Shown here: one piece after another, positions 1-8,609 of the stretch
Numbering within the stretch: the first letter of the stretch is position 1
Layout of the letters: every line of letters begins with the position of its first letter
From: an uncultured Prevotella sp.
GTDB lineage: Bacteria > Bacteroidota > Bacteroidia > Bacteroidales > Bacteroidaceae
Direction: 5' to 3'
Assembly: GCA_900540375.1 (NCBI GenBank)
Contig: UQFS01000023.1
Span: 1-58,818 of the forward strand
DNA length: 58,818 nucleotides
Made by a program: the position numbers and the translations under genes
The notes under the pieces: generated by a model
Seen by the model: only the letters and a program-made list of their open reading frames with translations
What the model was told of the DNA's origin: nothing
The model's database searches: none

Positions 1-83
1 ATCTTACATTATCTGACTTGGACCAAATAAGGGACTTTTTAAAGTGGACTCATCCGTCTTTTCTAAGAAATATAGTCCAATCC

Positions 84-115
84 TTGTTTTATTTGAAATA
101 ATATTTGTACATTTG
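84..115 (+). promoter_or_regulatory. Bacteroidetes-type promoter for the first operon
   Basis: A TTG at 84-86 is followed after 21 bases by TACATTTG at 108-115, matching the Bacteroidetes -33/-7 pattern (TTTG, about 20 bases, TAnnTTTG). Transcription would begin near 122, so an upstream ATG at 44 in the same frame cannot be the start of the next gene. Confidence 0.6.
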
Positions 116-184
116 CAACCGATATACAAATCTTGCATCTCCGAGAGCGATCTCACGAGAGAATTAAATCTAACAAGAACAACT

Positions 185-817
185 ATGGAAGGAATCTTTA
201 GAGACGAAATAGAAGTACGACAGATCGATAAGTTTTTCTGCGCTGAGATGGGTCGGCAGATTCATCGCTATATCAAGGCTATGCATGGCTCACTAACCAT
301 GATGGAAAAGTTCGAAGCACGCTTGAAACAGCTTGATATTCCGAAGCGTGAGGATGCTATTGCACGCTATGTCGACTTGAACCGCAAGGTGATCATGTCT
401 CTCGACTGGAGAATGCTTCTGGCCAGAGCCATTGCCAACTATTGCGACTCCTATCCCTATTTTCGCAGTATGATTGCCGACGAGAAGACCATTAAGTTCT
501 ATGTCGAGCGCATGAAAAGCAAGTATATCCGCTATCACCAGGTGTTTGAGCAGAACGGAAAATACGGTATCAAGGATCATGAGGGCAATGTGCTGTTAGG
601 GGCTCACTACGATTTCCTGCGCACTCCCTATGTCTATGTCGACGACATGACGATGATGCCAATTATAGCCGAGAAGGATGGAAAGATGGGACTCGTGCTG
701 CCTGACGGAGGCGACACGGTTGTGGTGCCTTTTGAGTATGATGACATCTCGCTCCGCGACGAAGAGCCATGGTTTGAACTGACAAAATCAGGCACTACGA
801 CATTGTGGCCTGAATAA
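185..817 (+). CDS. Hypothetical protein with C-terminal WG-repeat-like segments
   Basis: This 210-residue protein is of unknown function. The N-terminal 120 residues are helical and charged. The C-terminal part carries two segments of the kind seen in WG repeats: KYGIKDHEGNVLLGAHYDFL and, later, KMGLVLPDGGDTVVVPFEYD. There is no signal peptide or membrane segment, so it is probably cytoplasmic. The ATG at 185 was chosen because a promoter lies at 84-115, which excludes the longer reading from 44. The stop is followed after 9 bases by the LtaS-like sulfatase, so the two are probably co-transcribed. The link between them is unknown. The WG assignment is by eye and moderately sure. Confidence 0.6.
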   Translation: MEGIFRDEIEVRQIDKFFCAEMGRQIHRYIKAMHGSLTMMEKFEARLKQLDIPKREDAIARYVDLNRKVIMSLDWRMLLARAIANYCDSYPYFRSMIADEKTIKFYVERMKSKYIRYHQVFEQNGKYGIKDHEGNVLLGAHYDFLRTPYVYVDDMTMMPIIAEKDGKMGLVLPDGGDTVVVPFEYDDISLRDEEPWFELTKSGTTTLWPE

Positions 818-826
818 AAAATATCG

Positions 827-2656
827 ATGAAATCGGGTAAAATTGCAGGTTTATTAGTTTTAATCTTCCTCCTGTGGACACTGCTTTTTGTAGCACAGAA
901 GCCGTTTTTCTTACTTTTTTATGGGGGATTCAGCCATCTGATGCCCGTGATTTGGCATGGTCTGCCTTTGGATTTCAGCATGTCGGGGTATCTTACGGCA
1001 TTGCCGGCCATGCTTATTCTGCTTGGCAGCCTCCCCGTTATCCGCAGCCGAAGACCGTCTAAGACTATAGAGGTCGTTGTAAAAGTCTATTTTGGTTTGG
1101 CCGCAATGTGCTATTCTTTAGCCTTTGTCTCTAATATAGCCCTCTATGGCTATTGGCGCTTTCCCTTGGACTCCACTCCGATTTTCTTTGTCACATCATC
1201 TCCAGCGGCTGCTATGGCCAGCGTAGAGTGGTGGCAGCTTTTATTGGGATTGCTTGCCATAGGCCTCACGGCTTGGGGCGTCTGTCACCTCTTCACGCTT
1301 CTCTTCCGTCGCTTTGCATGGCAAGAAACCACATCGTGGCGTCAGAGCCTGCTCATGCTGCTCTTCTGTGGTTTTCTCTTCTTTCCCATCCGTGGCGGCG
1401 TCAGCGTCGCGACGATGAACACGGGACAGGCTTATTTCTCTTCGAATCAGGAGCTCAACCACGCGGCTGTCAACCCGCTCTTTTCCTTTATGGAGAGCGC
1501 TACCCATCAAACCGATTTTTCCAAAGAATATCGATTGATGGACGACCGTCAGGCTCACAAGGTGTTTGCGAGCTATAATCAGTCTCTTGCCTATGACAGC
1601 GCACATCTCAGCATCATCCGCCGTGAGACAGCTCAGCCCGATATTTACCTGATCATCATGGAGAGCTTCTCCGACACCATCATGCATGTGCCGCATGTCA
1701 CCCCCATGCTCAACCACATCAAGCATGAGGGCGTGTGGTTCTCACGCTTCTATGCCAATAGCTTCCGCACCGACCGCGGACTCGTGTCAAACCTGCTCGG
1801 GGTGCCCGCACCATCGACAATTAGTTTGATGAAGTTCCCGCGCAAGACCTCTCTGATGCCTTCATTGGCCGCGCAGTTGGTGAAGCATGGCTATGCGACA
1901 CATTACTATTATGGCGGTGACGCGGATTTCACCAACATGCGCTCGTTCCTTATCAATCAAGGATTTATGAATCTTACTGAGGCCCATGACTTTCCCGTGA
2001 CCGACAGACTCAGTAAATGGGGAGTACCCGACCACTTGGTGTTTCAAAGAGTCGAGAAAGACCTCACCGAAAGCCACAGCACCCGCCCCACCTTCCGCGT
2101 CATTCAGACTTCCAGCTCTCATGAGCCTTTCGATGTGCCCTTCCATAGGTTGAGCGACAAGAAACTCAATGCCTTTGCTTATAGCGATGACTGTATCGGT
2201 CGCTTTGTCGAATGGCTCAAGAAAACTGATCGCTGGAACCGCAGTCTCGTGGTGCTGATTCCCGACCATCTTGGCGCATGGCCCGACGATATCGACAATT
2301 TCTCGTTTGGGCGTTTCCATGTGCCGATGCTTTGGACGGGCGGCGCCCTGTCTTCCACGAAAAGAGTCATTGACTTCTATGGATCACAGCAGGACATTAC
2401 AGCCACTTTGTTGGGTCAACTGGGCTATGACCACAGCATGTTTCCGTTCAGCAAGGACTTGCTCGACCCAAAGGAGCCCCACTATGCGTTCTTCATGATG
2501 AACGATGGCTTTGGGCTGGTTGACGATCATGGCTCGATGATCTATGATTTCAATCGCAATGCTGTCGTCAAATCCAAAGGCTCATCATCACTGTATGAGC
2601 AACGAGGAAAAGCCATTACGCAAGTGCTTTTTGACTACATAGCACGACTGAAATAA
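827..2656 (+). CDS. LtaS-like membrane sulfatase (alkaline phosphatase superfamily)
   Basis: The 609-residue protein has about five membrane segments in residues 5-190 and then an extracytoplasmic sulfatase domain, the layout of lipoteichoic acid synthase and of phosphoglycerol or phosphoethanolamine transferases. Visible active-site features are the metal-binding Glu in IIMESFSD (about 279), the probable nucleophile Thr in NSFRTDRGLV (about 315) and the metal-binding VLIPDHLGAW near 475. In Gram-negative Bacteroidetes such proteins are thought to transfer head groups to periplasmic glycans or lipid A, or to act as sulfatases; the substrate here is not known. It follows the hypothetical gene closely and ends before a bidirectional hairpin terminator. 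The superfamily is sure, the reaction is not. Confidence 0.85.
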   Translation: MKSGKIAGLLVLIFLLWTLLFVAQKPFFLLFYGGFSHLMPVIWHGLPLDFSMSGYLTALPAMLILLGSLPVIRSRRPSKTIEVVVKVYFGLAAMCYSLAFVSNIALYGYWRFPLDSTPIFFVTSSPAAAMASVEWWQLLLGLLAIGLTAWGVCHLFTLLFRRFAWQETTSWRQSLLMLLFCGFLFFPIRGGVSVATMNTGQAYFSSNQELNHAAVNPLFSFMESATHQTDFSKEYRLMDDRQAHKVFASYNQSLAYDSAHLSIIRRETAQPDIYLIIMESFSDTIMHVPHVTPMLNHIKHEGVWFSRFYANSFRTDRGLVSNLLGVPAPSTISLMKFPRKTSLMPSLAAQLVKHGYATHYYYGGDADFTNMRSFLINQGFMNLTEAHDFPVTDRLSKWGVPDHLVFQRVEKDLTESHSTRPTFRVIQTSSSHEPFDVPFHRLSDKKLNAFAYSDDCIGRFVEWLKKTDRWNRSLVVLIPDHLGAWPDDIDNFSFGRFHVPMLWTGGALSSTKRVIDFYGSQQDITATLLGQLGYDHSMFPFSKDLLDPKEPHYAFFMMNDGFGLVDDHGSMIYDFNRNAVVKSKGSSSLYEQRGKAITQVLFDYIARLK

Positions 2657-2711
2657 AGACAAGAAAAAAATAGGAGTCAAACAGGTAAATTCCCTTTCTG
2701 ATATAAATAAA

Positions 2712-2740
2712 GGCGGAAGTCCCTATGAAGGACTTCCGCC
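2712..2740. terminator. Bidirectional intrinsic terminator
   Basis: A perfect 11-bp stem (GGCGGAAGTCC paired with GGACTTCCGCC, 7-base loop) lies between two convergent genes and is flanked by T-rich sequence on the + side and A-rich sequence on the other. It can end both the sulfatase transcript and the DUF4270 transcript. Confidence 0.85.
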
Positions 2741-2770
2741 ATCTTTTATTTTTATGATTACTACCAAGAT

Positions 2771-4279
2771 TTATTTGAATCTTGAATAGATTACACTCAA
2801 CTTGATGGGACTGTTCTGACCTGTACCCTTAGCCAGTCGCGTGCTGGTTAGCGACATATCGTTGGCAACTTTCGTCGTGACAATGGATGTCTGGCCAGTG
2901 TAGCTGGAGTAAGTGCTTGTGGTGTTCACCTCAACGGGTATCAGAACGATCTTGTTCCAGTTGCTACTGCGTTTCGCTTTATCCACATTTTTTATCGCTG
3001 TGACCAAAGAAGCAATGTTGGAGTAGATATAGCTGTTGTCACTGCTGTTTGTCCATGATGCTACATACGAGGTCTTGTTGTTGTCGATCTCGTTGTTCTC
3101 AAAGAAGCTGCGGATGGAGTCTTTCGGAATGAGCAGCACCTTCCTCGGAGCGTCAAAGGCATATTCGCTGGTGGAGGTGTTGTTCAGTCTTGGCACCACG
3201 AGCTGCGCAGAGGTGATGATGTCGCTTTCGTGACCCTTGGTGATGTCGTCGACAGGCAATGTCATCTCGGTGTAGATACCGGCAGGAGTCTTCAGATAAG
3301 TGCAACTCTGATCAGCCACTAATTTCTCGAGCGTCGATTTGTCGTTCGTGATCGTTGTGGTCTGCAACACTTCTTCAGTGCCCCAGAAAGAGGTCACATT
3401 TTGGAAGATGGTATCTTTCTTCACAGTGACAGCCTCACCGTTGACGGAGTCAGTTTCTGTGTACTGATCCTTCTCATGGTAGTAGACATTGAGCTGTGAG
3501 TCACTGATATAGGCCATATTACCCAATCCACCTACATTCTTGAAGAAGAATCCGGGCACCACATGATTGCGGAAGGTGTAAGCATTCTTGAAATATTCAG
3601 GATGCTCATAGTAAGTCTCCAACACGTAGGTACCGTAGTTGCTGTATACCTTGCCGTTCTTGTCGGTGTAAGGCTGGTTGAACTTAATTGTGATATACGG
3701 TGTATATTTGCTGCTGTCTCTGACATTCTTGGTCAAGTTGTAGTCGATGAGACTATATACCTTCGTAGCTTGGGCACCGTTTTTTCTCACCAATCCTTGC
3801 TCCAAAGGATCGAAACTGCTATAGTAGCTGCGATCCTCGTTCATTGTCTGACCCATCTCCATCGCCTTCAGCTTCATGGTGCGGGTAGAGTCGCCGTAGA
3901 AGTCTTTATAGAACAAGCGAAGTTCGCAGGAGTCTGCGTTAACGATCCCTGCCTCAAGTTTGCCTTGGGCATTACGACCATAGAGATTGCTTTTGTCGGG
4001 GAACTTGTAGTTCTCAAGGCAAGTGAACTGAGCCATGAAATCACCGGTGATATATGCACCGGTCTCAGGGTCTCGCACCTTACCAATATAACCCGTCAGC
4101 GAGTTTGACAAGACCGAATCGGCCATTATGGAGTTGCTGGAAATGTCGAACGACGCGGTACCGACCTCCACTGCATCCGTGAGATTGGAGAGCGAGGAGC
4201 CAATAGTATCCGTCGTATCGTCGCAGGCTGCGAAAGCAACAGCAGCTGTGAAGAGCGCAACTAAATACTGTATTTTCAT
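2771..4279 (-). CDS. DUF4270 family lipoprotein
   Basis: This 502-residue protein begins with a lipoprotein signal: a hydrophobic stretch and then AVAFAACDD, with Cys at about residue 19 as the lipid anchor. The rest is beta-rich and Ser/Thr-rich, without an enzyme motif I recognise. Overall sequence and length fit DUF4270, a Bacteroidetes outer-surface lipoprotein family without a settled function. It starts 7 bases after the stop of the short glycogen synthase and is transcribed with it; that pairing is common in Bacteroidales. A role at the cell surface is inference. Confidence 0.8.
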   Translation of the reverse strand: MKIQYLVALFTAAVAFAACDDTTDTIGSSLSNLTDAVEVGTASFDISSNSIMADSVLSNSLTGYIGKVRDPETGAYITGDFMAQFTCLENYKFPDKSNLYGRNAQGKLEAGIVNADSCELRLFYKDFYGDSTRTMKLKAMEMGQTMNEDRSYYSSFDPLEQGLVRKNGAQATKVYSLIDYNLTKNVRDSSKYTPYITIKFNQPYTDKNGKVYSNYGTYVLETYYEHPEYFKNAYTFRNHVVPGFFFKNVGGLGNMAYISDSQLNVYYHEKDQYTETDSVNGEAVTVKKDTIFQNVTSFWGTEEVLQTTTITNDKSTLEKLVADQSCTYLKTPAGIYTEMTLPVDDITKGHESDIITSAQLVVPRLNNTSTSEYAFDAPRKVLLIPKDSIRSFFENNEIDNNKTSYVASWTNSSDNSYIYSNIASLVTAIKNVDKAKRSSNWNKIVLIPVEVNTTSTYSSYTGQTSIVTTKVANDMSLTSTRLAKGTGQNSPIKLSVIYSRFK

Positions 4280-4286
4280 GAGAAAA

Positions 4287-5099
4287 TTATATTCCTAAGA
4301 TGTTGTTGTAAAAAGTCTTGTAAGCTTGTACATAGTCATCGCCTGGATAGTTGAGAATGGGCTTTTGCTTATCCTTGGCATACTGCAGCAAGACTTTGCT
4401 GGCCTCTTTTCCTGCCTCCACGACACCATCACTGTAGTCAATAGCGAGCTTACCCAATTCGGTGTAGTCGAAGTGGTCGGCATAGGGTTCGAGCAGGTCG
4501 GGAGTGGCATTGCGGAATTCCACGCACTGTTTGAAATTAGTGCCGAAAGGCTTCTTGAAGTTCATGTTGAAAAGCGATGTCACCACCTTGGCATTAGCGA
4601 AGGAGGGATCGTCGTGATATGCTGTCTTGATATACAAAGGCACGACACCAGCCATCCAGCCTTGGCATTGGATAATATCCGGGGTCCAGCGCAGCTTCTT
4701 GACAGTCTCTAAGACACCACGTGCAAAGAAGATCGCACGCTCACCGTTGTCGGTAAACTCCTCACCGCTCTCGTCCTCGGTCATGGTGCGGCGGCGCTGG
4801 AAATAGTCCTCATTGTCGATGAAGTAAACCTGCAGACGCGAAACAGGGATGCTGGCTACCTTGATGATCAGCGGATGGTCGGTGTCATCAATAATCAAGT
4901 TGAGTCCTGACAGCCGGATGACCTCATGCAGTTGTCCCCGCCGCTCGTTGATATTTCCCCACTTTGGCATGAAAGTACGGATCTCGAATCCATTCTCTTG
5001 GATCTTCTGTGGCAAGTTGCGCCCCATCGTCGCCATCTCAGAGGTGGGAACGTAGGGAACCATTTCTTGATTAATGAATAAAACCTTCTTTTTGACCAT
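4287..5099 (-). CDS. One-domain glycogen/starch synthase-like protein (GT5 N-terminal half)
   Basis: The 270-residue protein matches the N-terminal, ADP-glucose-pyrophosphorylase-adjacent half of GT5 glycogen synthases: KVLFINQEMVPYVPTSEM at the start parallels the usual start with its acceptor-binding loop, and a DIIQCQGWMAGVVPLYIKT segment near residue 140 parallels the conserved HDWH-region. The C-terminal Rossmann domain that binds the sugar nucleotide is absent, about half the normal length. No frameshifted second half is present downstream, since DUF4270 follows after 7 bases. Such short forms are annotated as glycogen/starch synthase throughout Bacteroidetes, but catalytic activity is doubtful. 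Confidence 0.8.
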   Translation of the reverse strand: MVKKKVLFINQEMVPYVPTSEMATMGRNLPQKIQENGFEIRTFMPKWGNINERRGQLHEVIRLSGLNLIIDDTDHPLIIKVASIPVSRLQVYFIDNEDYFQRRRTMTEDESGEEFTDNGERAIFFARGVLETVKKLRWTPDIIQCQGWMAGVVPLYIKTAYHDDPSFANAKVVTSLFNMNFKKPFGTNFKQCVEFRNATPDLLEPYADHFDYTELGKLAIDYSDGVVEAGKEASKVLLQYAKDKQKPILNYPGDDYVQAYKTFYNNILGI

Positions 5100-5127
5100 T
5101 ACGCAATAATCTATAATATATTCCGTG

Positions 5128-5135
5128 CAAAGTTA
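5128..5135 (-). promoter_or_regulatory. -7 promoter box for the glycogen synthase/DUF4270 pair
   Basis: TAACTTTG on the minus strand, 29 bases before the start codon, fits the TAnnTTTG box. No clear TTTG is seen at the usual upstream distance. Confidence 0.5.
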
Positions 5136-5275
5136 CGAAAAAATACTATAAAAAACGATGGTTTTACATCAATTAAGGGTATTAGATCGCATTTTAAGCA
5201 CTATATGGGAGCCAAAACGCTTCTTTCTGAAAGATTTCAATAGGATTTTATAAGTAAGTGAAACAGGCAGAAGAG

Positions 5276-5307
5276 AAAAAGAGAGCCACCCTTCAGCGGC
5301 TCTCTTT
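5276..5307 (-). terminator. Intrinsic terminator of the carboxylase operon
   Basis: A 10-bp stem (AAAGAGAGCC/GGCTCTCTTT) with a 10-base loop ends in a T-rich tract on the minus strand, about 55 bases after the biotin-carrier stop. It isolates this operon from the glycogen synthase gene, which has its own promoter. Confidence 0.8.
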
Positions 5308-5361
5308 GACAACTGATGCGGTGATTGGTGGTTACTGATAGAACGATAACGACAATATCAA

Positions 5362-5793
5362 TTACTCGACGACAACGAGTGGATCGTCCTCCATGACGCT
5401 CTGACCCACCTTCACACAGATAGCTTTCACCGTGCCGTCTTTCTCAGCCTCGATGTTATTGGCCATCTTCATGGCTTCGAGCACCAGCAGGGCATCACCG
5501 GCTTTGACCTCGTCACCAACTTTGACGTTGACGGCTGTGATCGTACCCGGCAGCGGAGCCTTGATAGCATTGGCTGTGTTGCCAACAGGAGCAGAAGAGG
5601 ACTCGTCGGCAGCATCAGCAGCCACGGGGTTACCCAACTCCACCTTCTTCTTCTCAGGCTCAGCAGGCTTCTCCATGCCAACTTCGAATGATTCGCCGTT
5701 GACCTTGACCTGAGCCATGCTCTTCTCCTCGTCAACGTTGTCGATCTCTACGTTATAGACCTTACCGTCTATGGTATATTTAAATTCTTTCAT
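5362..5793 (-). CDS. Biotin carboxyl carrier protein of methylmalonyl-CoA decarboxylase/propionyl-CoA carboxylase
   Basis: This 143-residue protein has a charged N-terminal region (1-50), an Ala/Pro/Ser-rich flexible linker (about 52-76) and a C-terminal biotinyl domain. The biotin attachment motif EAMKM is complete, with the modified Lys at 109, and flanking KAPLPGTI and VKVGDEV are typical. It shuttles CO2 between subunits of a biotin-dependent acyl-CoA enzyme. It is the last gene of a three-gene operon after the carboxyltransferase and a 49-residue protein. The sodium-pump membrane subunit (OadB/MmdB type) that often follows is not here; a terminator and an unrelated gene come next. Confidence 0.93.
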   Translation of the reverse strand: MKEFKYTIDGKVYNVEIDNVDEEKSMAQVKVNGESFEVGMEKPAEPEKKKVELGNPVAADAADESSSAPVGNTANAIKAPLPGTITAVNVKVGDEVKAGDALLVLEAMKMANNIEAEKDGTVKAICVKVGQSVMEDDPLVVVE

Positions 5794-5802
5794 GTCTTTG
5801 AA

Positions 5803-5952
5803 TTATGGTTTAGCTGTGAATGACAAGAACTTAGCATTCCAAAGCGTATGCTTGGGACGAATGGTAATCACGCCGGACTCCTTGTCATGAACGTTGTTGC
5901 CCTGATACTCATAGAGTGCCATGGCAATGGCAGCATATATATTCTTATCCAT
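5803..5952 (-). CDS. 49-residue protein resembling the C-terminal tail of OadG-like subunits
   Basis: This short ORF begins at ATG 23 bases after the carboxyltransferase stop and ends 9 bases before the biotin carrier. It starts MDKNIYAAIAMALYEYQGNN and continues with VHDKESGVITI, then a TLWNAKF segment. From memory, Bacteroidetes OadG-type subunits end in a similar cytoplasmic segment (an AIAMAL-Y-Y stretch, VHD-ES, then a Trp-containing end), but without their N-terminal membrane helix and linker. I infer a small soluble subunit that helps the carrier and carboxyltransferase assemble. It could instead be a relic. The conserved spacing and continuous frame argue that it is translated. Confidence 0.7.
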   Translation of the reverse strand: MDKNIYAAIAMALYEYQGNNVHDKESGVITIRPKHTLWNAKFLSFTAKP

Positions 5953-5975
5953 CTTCGCTATATTGAAAAGTTTGA

Positions 5976-7541
5976 TTACATCGGCATGCAGCCATGCTTC
6001 TTGGCGGGAAGATTCTGGCGCTTGTGAGCCAGTTGGGCCAAGCCGCGGCAGATGCGGAAGCGGGTGTTGCGGGGCTCGATGACATCGTCGATATAGCCGA
6101 ACTGAGCTGCCTGGTAAGGATTGGCGAAGGCCTCAGTGTACTCGTCTTCCTTCTCAGCCAAGAAAGCCTTGACGTCGCCACCTTCTTCCTTGATCTTCTT
6201 GGCTTCCTTGCCACAGAGCACAGCAACGGCACCACTGGCACCCATCACAGCGATCTCGGCAGTAGGCCATGCAAAGTTGAGGTCTGCACGAAGCTGCTTG
6301 CAACCCATCACGATGTGTGAACCACCATAGCTCTTGCGCAGGTTGATGGTAATCTTTGGCACTGTGGCCTCACCGTAAGCGAAGAGCAACTGAGCACCGT
6401 GGAGGATGACAGCGTTGTATTCCTGACCTGTACCCGGAAGGAATCCCGGAACATCCACCAAGCTGACGATAGGAATGTTGAAGGCATCGCAGAAGCGTAC
6501 GAAGCGCGCACCCTTGCGGCTGGCGTTGACGTCGAGCACACCGGCGTAGGCAGCTGGCTGATTGGCTACGATGCCAACGCTCTGACCATTGAAGCGCGCA
6601 AAACCAGTGATGATGTTCTTGGCAAATTTAGGCTGCACCTCAAAGAAGTCACCGTTGTCTGTAATGGCCTTGATGACCTTATACATGTCATAAGCCTTGT
6701 TAGGATCGTCGGGCAGAATGTCGTTGAGCAGATCCTCCTTGCGGTCGATAGGATCGGTGCACTCCACGCGAGGAGCCTCCTCGGTGTTGTTGGAAGGGAT
6801 ATAGCTCAACAGGGTACGAATCTGCTGCATAGCCTCTTCTTCTGTCTTGGCTGTGAAACTGGTCACACCGCTTTTTCCGGCATGTACGCTCGCACCACCC
6901 AGATGCTCAGCATCAATATCCTCACCGGTGACGGTCTTCACCACCTTCGGACCTGTCAGAAACATATAGCTGGTTCCTTCGGTCATCACGATGAAGTCGG
7001 TCAATGCAGGAGAATAAACGGCACCACCGGCGCAAGGACCCATGATCGCACTGATCTGCGGGATGACACCGGAAGCCAATATGTTGCGTTCGAAGATCTC
7101 ACCATATCCGGCCAAGGCGGAAATGCCCTCCTGAATACGTGCGCCGCCAGAGTCGTTCATGCAGATGACAGGAGCGCCATTGGTCATGGCCATATCCATC
7201 ACCTTGCAAATCTTCTGAGCCATTGTCTCGGACAAAGAGCCACCATTGACTGTGAAGTCCTGAGCATAGACATAAACCAAACGACCATCAATCGTTGCAG
7301 AACCTGCGACGACACCATCGCCGAGGAACTGCTTCTTTTCCATGCCGAAGTTGTGGCAACGATGGAGTTTGAACATATCATACTCTTCAAAGCTGCCATT
7401 GTCTACCAACATGTCGATGCGCTCACGGGCTGTGTATTTGCCACGTGCATGCTGCTTGTCAATTGCCTTCTGGCCACCGCCCAAGCAAGCCTGCTCGCGC
7501 TTCTCGACGAGCTCCTTAATTTTCTCTGTTTGTTTGCTCAT
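5976..7541 (-). CDS. mmdA: Methylmalonyl-CoA decarboxylase alpha / propionyl-CoA carboxylase carboxyltransferase subunit
   Basis: The 521-residue protein is a full-length acyl-CoA carboxyltransferase with two crotonase-like halves. N-terminal-half signatures include NDSGGARIQEG (129-139), GPCAGGAVYSPALTDF (168-183) and TGPKVVKTVTGED (196-208); the C-terminal half has VPGFLPGTGQEYN and the oxyanion-hole segment SYGGSHIVMG. It moves a carboxyl group between methylmalonyl-CoA/propionyl-CoA and biotin on the carrier encoded in the same operon, a step of the succinate-propionate pathway. Methylmalonyl-CoA epimerase, often upstream, is not here. Direction (decarboxylase or carboxylase) cannot be decided from sequence; absence of a local OadB leaves Na+ pumping open. 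Confidence 0.93.
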   Translation of the reverse strand: MSKQTEKIKELVEKREQACLGGGQKAIDKQHARGKYTARERIDMLVDNGSFEEYDMFKLHRCHNFGMEKKQFLGDGVVAGSATIDGRLVYVYAQDFTVNGGSLSETMAQKICKVMDMAMTNGAPVICMNDSGGARIQEGISALAGYGEIFERNILASGVIPQISAIMGPCAGGAVYSPALTDFIVMTEGTSYMFLTGPKVVKTVTGEDIDAEHLGGASVHAGKSGVTSFTAKTEEEAMQQIRTLLSYIPSNNTEEAPRVECTDPIDRKEDLLNDILPDDPNKAYDMYKVIKAITDNGDFFEVQPKFAKNIITGFARFNGQSVGIVANQPAAYAGVLDVNASRKGARFVRFCDAFNIPIVSLVDVPGFLPGTGQEYNAVILHGAQLLFAYGEATVPKITINLRKSYGGSHIVMGCKQLRADLNFAWPTAEIAVMGASGAVAVLCGKEAKKIKEEGGDVKAFLAEKEDEYTEAFANPYQAAQFGYIDDVIEPRNTRFRICRGLAQLAHKRQNLPAKKHGCMPM

Positions 7542-7593
7542 AGTTATCTTTATTGGATTTTGTGCAAATAAGTATTTCTTTTATATCAGACTG

Positions 7594-7601
7594 CAAAGTT
7601 A
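7594..7601 (-). promoter_or_regulatory. -7 promoter box for the carboxylase operon
   Basis: TAACTTTG on the minus strand, 52 bases before the mmdA start, fits TAnnTTTG; the upstream half is a weak CAA (TTG on the minus strand) at 7625-7627. Confidence 0.5.
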
Positions 7602-7669
7602 CTAAAATTAACCGATATAGCTACCAATGCCATGTAAAATGTTGTGAAAGGGCTATGATTACATGCCGA

Positions 7670-8545
7670 TTAGATGCAGAACCGTTTGGTAATATTGCCA
7701 TAAGCGTCGATGCGACGGTCTCTGAAGAATGGCCACCAGCGACGCACCTGCTCGCTGTGGTGTAGGTCCACATCAACGATCCGACTCTCTTCTTCCTGAT
7801 TGGAAGCACGATAGAGCAGCTCACCCTGAGGACCGGTTACGAAACTCGATCCCCAAAACTGTATGCCATGGGTAAGCCCTGATGGATCTGGCTCATAACC
7901 CACGCGATTGACGGTTACGACGGGCAGCCCGTTGGCAACAGCATGTCCCCGCTGTACGACTGTCCACGCCTCTCGCTGGCGCTCTTGCTCCTCCTTGGTG
8001 TCAGAGGATTCGTAGCCAATGGCAGTGGGATAGATGAGCAAGTCGGCATCCTGCATGGCCATCAGTCGTGCTGCCTCCGGATACCACTGATCCCAACACA
8101 CTAAAACACCCAAAAAACCGACTGAGGTCTTAATAGGGCGAAAACCAAGATCACCGGGGGTGAAATAGAACTTCTCATAGTAGGCGGGATCATCGGGGAT
8201 ATGCATCTTACGATAGATTCCTGCGATAGAGCCGTCGGTCTCCATCACGGCAGCTGTATTGTGATAGAGTCCTGGCGCGCGACGCTCAAAGAGCGAGGTG
8301 ACGATCACTACGCCGTTAGCCTTCGCCAATTGACCGAAGAACGCCGTCGACGGTCCGGGGATGGGCTCTGCCAAATCGAAGTTGTCGACTTTCTCCTCTT
8401 GGCAGAAGTAAAGCGTATTGTGAAGCTCCTGGAGTACGATGAGTTTGGCACCCTTTTGAGCTAAGTCGTTGACTTTCTCTGCGAGTCGCTTCATGTTATC
8501 GCTCTTGTCAGCAGTATTGTGCTGTTGTATGATTCCTATTTTCAT
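7670..8545 (-). CDS. aguB: N-carbamoylputrescine amidase
   Basis: The 291-residue protein is a nitrilase-superfamily amidohydrolase with the catalytic triad visible: Glu40 in VLQELHN, Lys113 in YRKMHIPDD and Cys150 in VLVCWDQWYPEAAR. The last motif and the length are typical of N-carbamoylputrescine amidase, which hydrolyses N-carbamoylputrescine to putrescine, CO2 and ammonia in the cytoplasm. The agmatine deiminase gene lies directly upstream on the same strand, 64 bases away, so the two make the complete AguA-AguB route from agmatine to putrescine. The substrate call is strengthened by that neighbour. Confidence 0.95.
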   Translation of the reverse strand: MKIGIIQQHNTADKSDNMKRLAEKVNDLAQKGAKLIVLQELHNTLYFCQEEKVDNFDLAEPIPGPSTAFFGQLAKANGVVIVTSLFERRAPGLYHNTAAVMETDGSIAGIYRKMHIPDDPAYYEKFYFTPGDLGFRPIKTSVGFLGVLVCWDQWYPEAARLMAMQDADLLIYPTAIGYESSDTKEEQERQREAWTVVQRGHAVANGLPVVTVNRVGYEPDPSGLTHGIQFWGSSFVTGPQGELLYRASNQEEESRIVDVDLHHSEQVRRWWPFFRDRRIDAYGNITKRFCI

Positions 8546-8609
8546 CTTCGTATGAATTAGTTCTATGATTTTTCTACTTCTCCTAAGCAGTAATGTGTAA
8601 GTTTTTGTC

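Noticed and set aside
44..184. N-terminal extension of the first gene
   Set aside because: The promoter at 84-115 lies inside it, so these codons cannot be in the main transcript.
6399..7571. 390-residue open frame on the + strand opposite mmdA
   Set aside because: It is the mirror of a strongly conserved carboxyltransferase gene, has no recognisable domain, promoter or ribosome site, and arises from codon bias.
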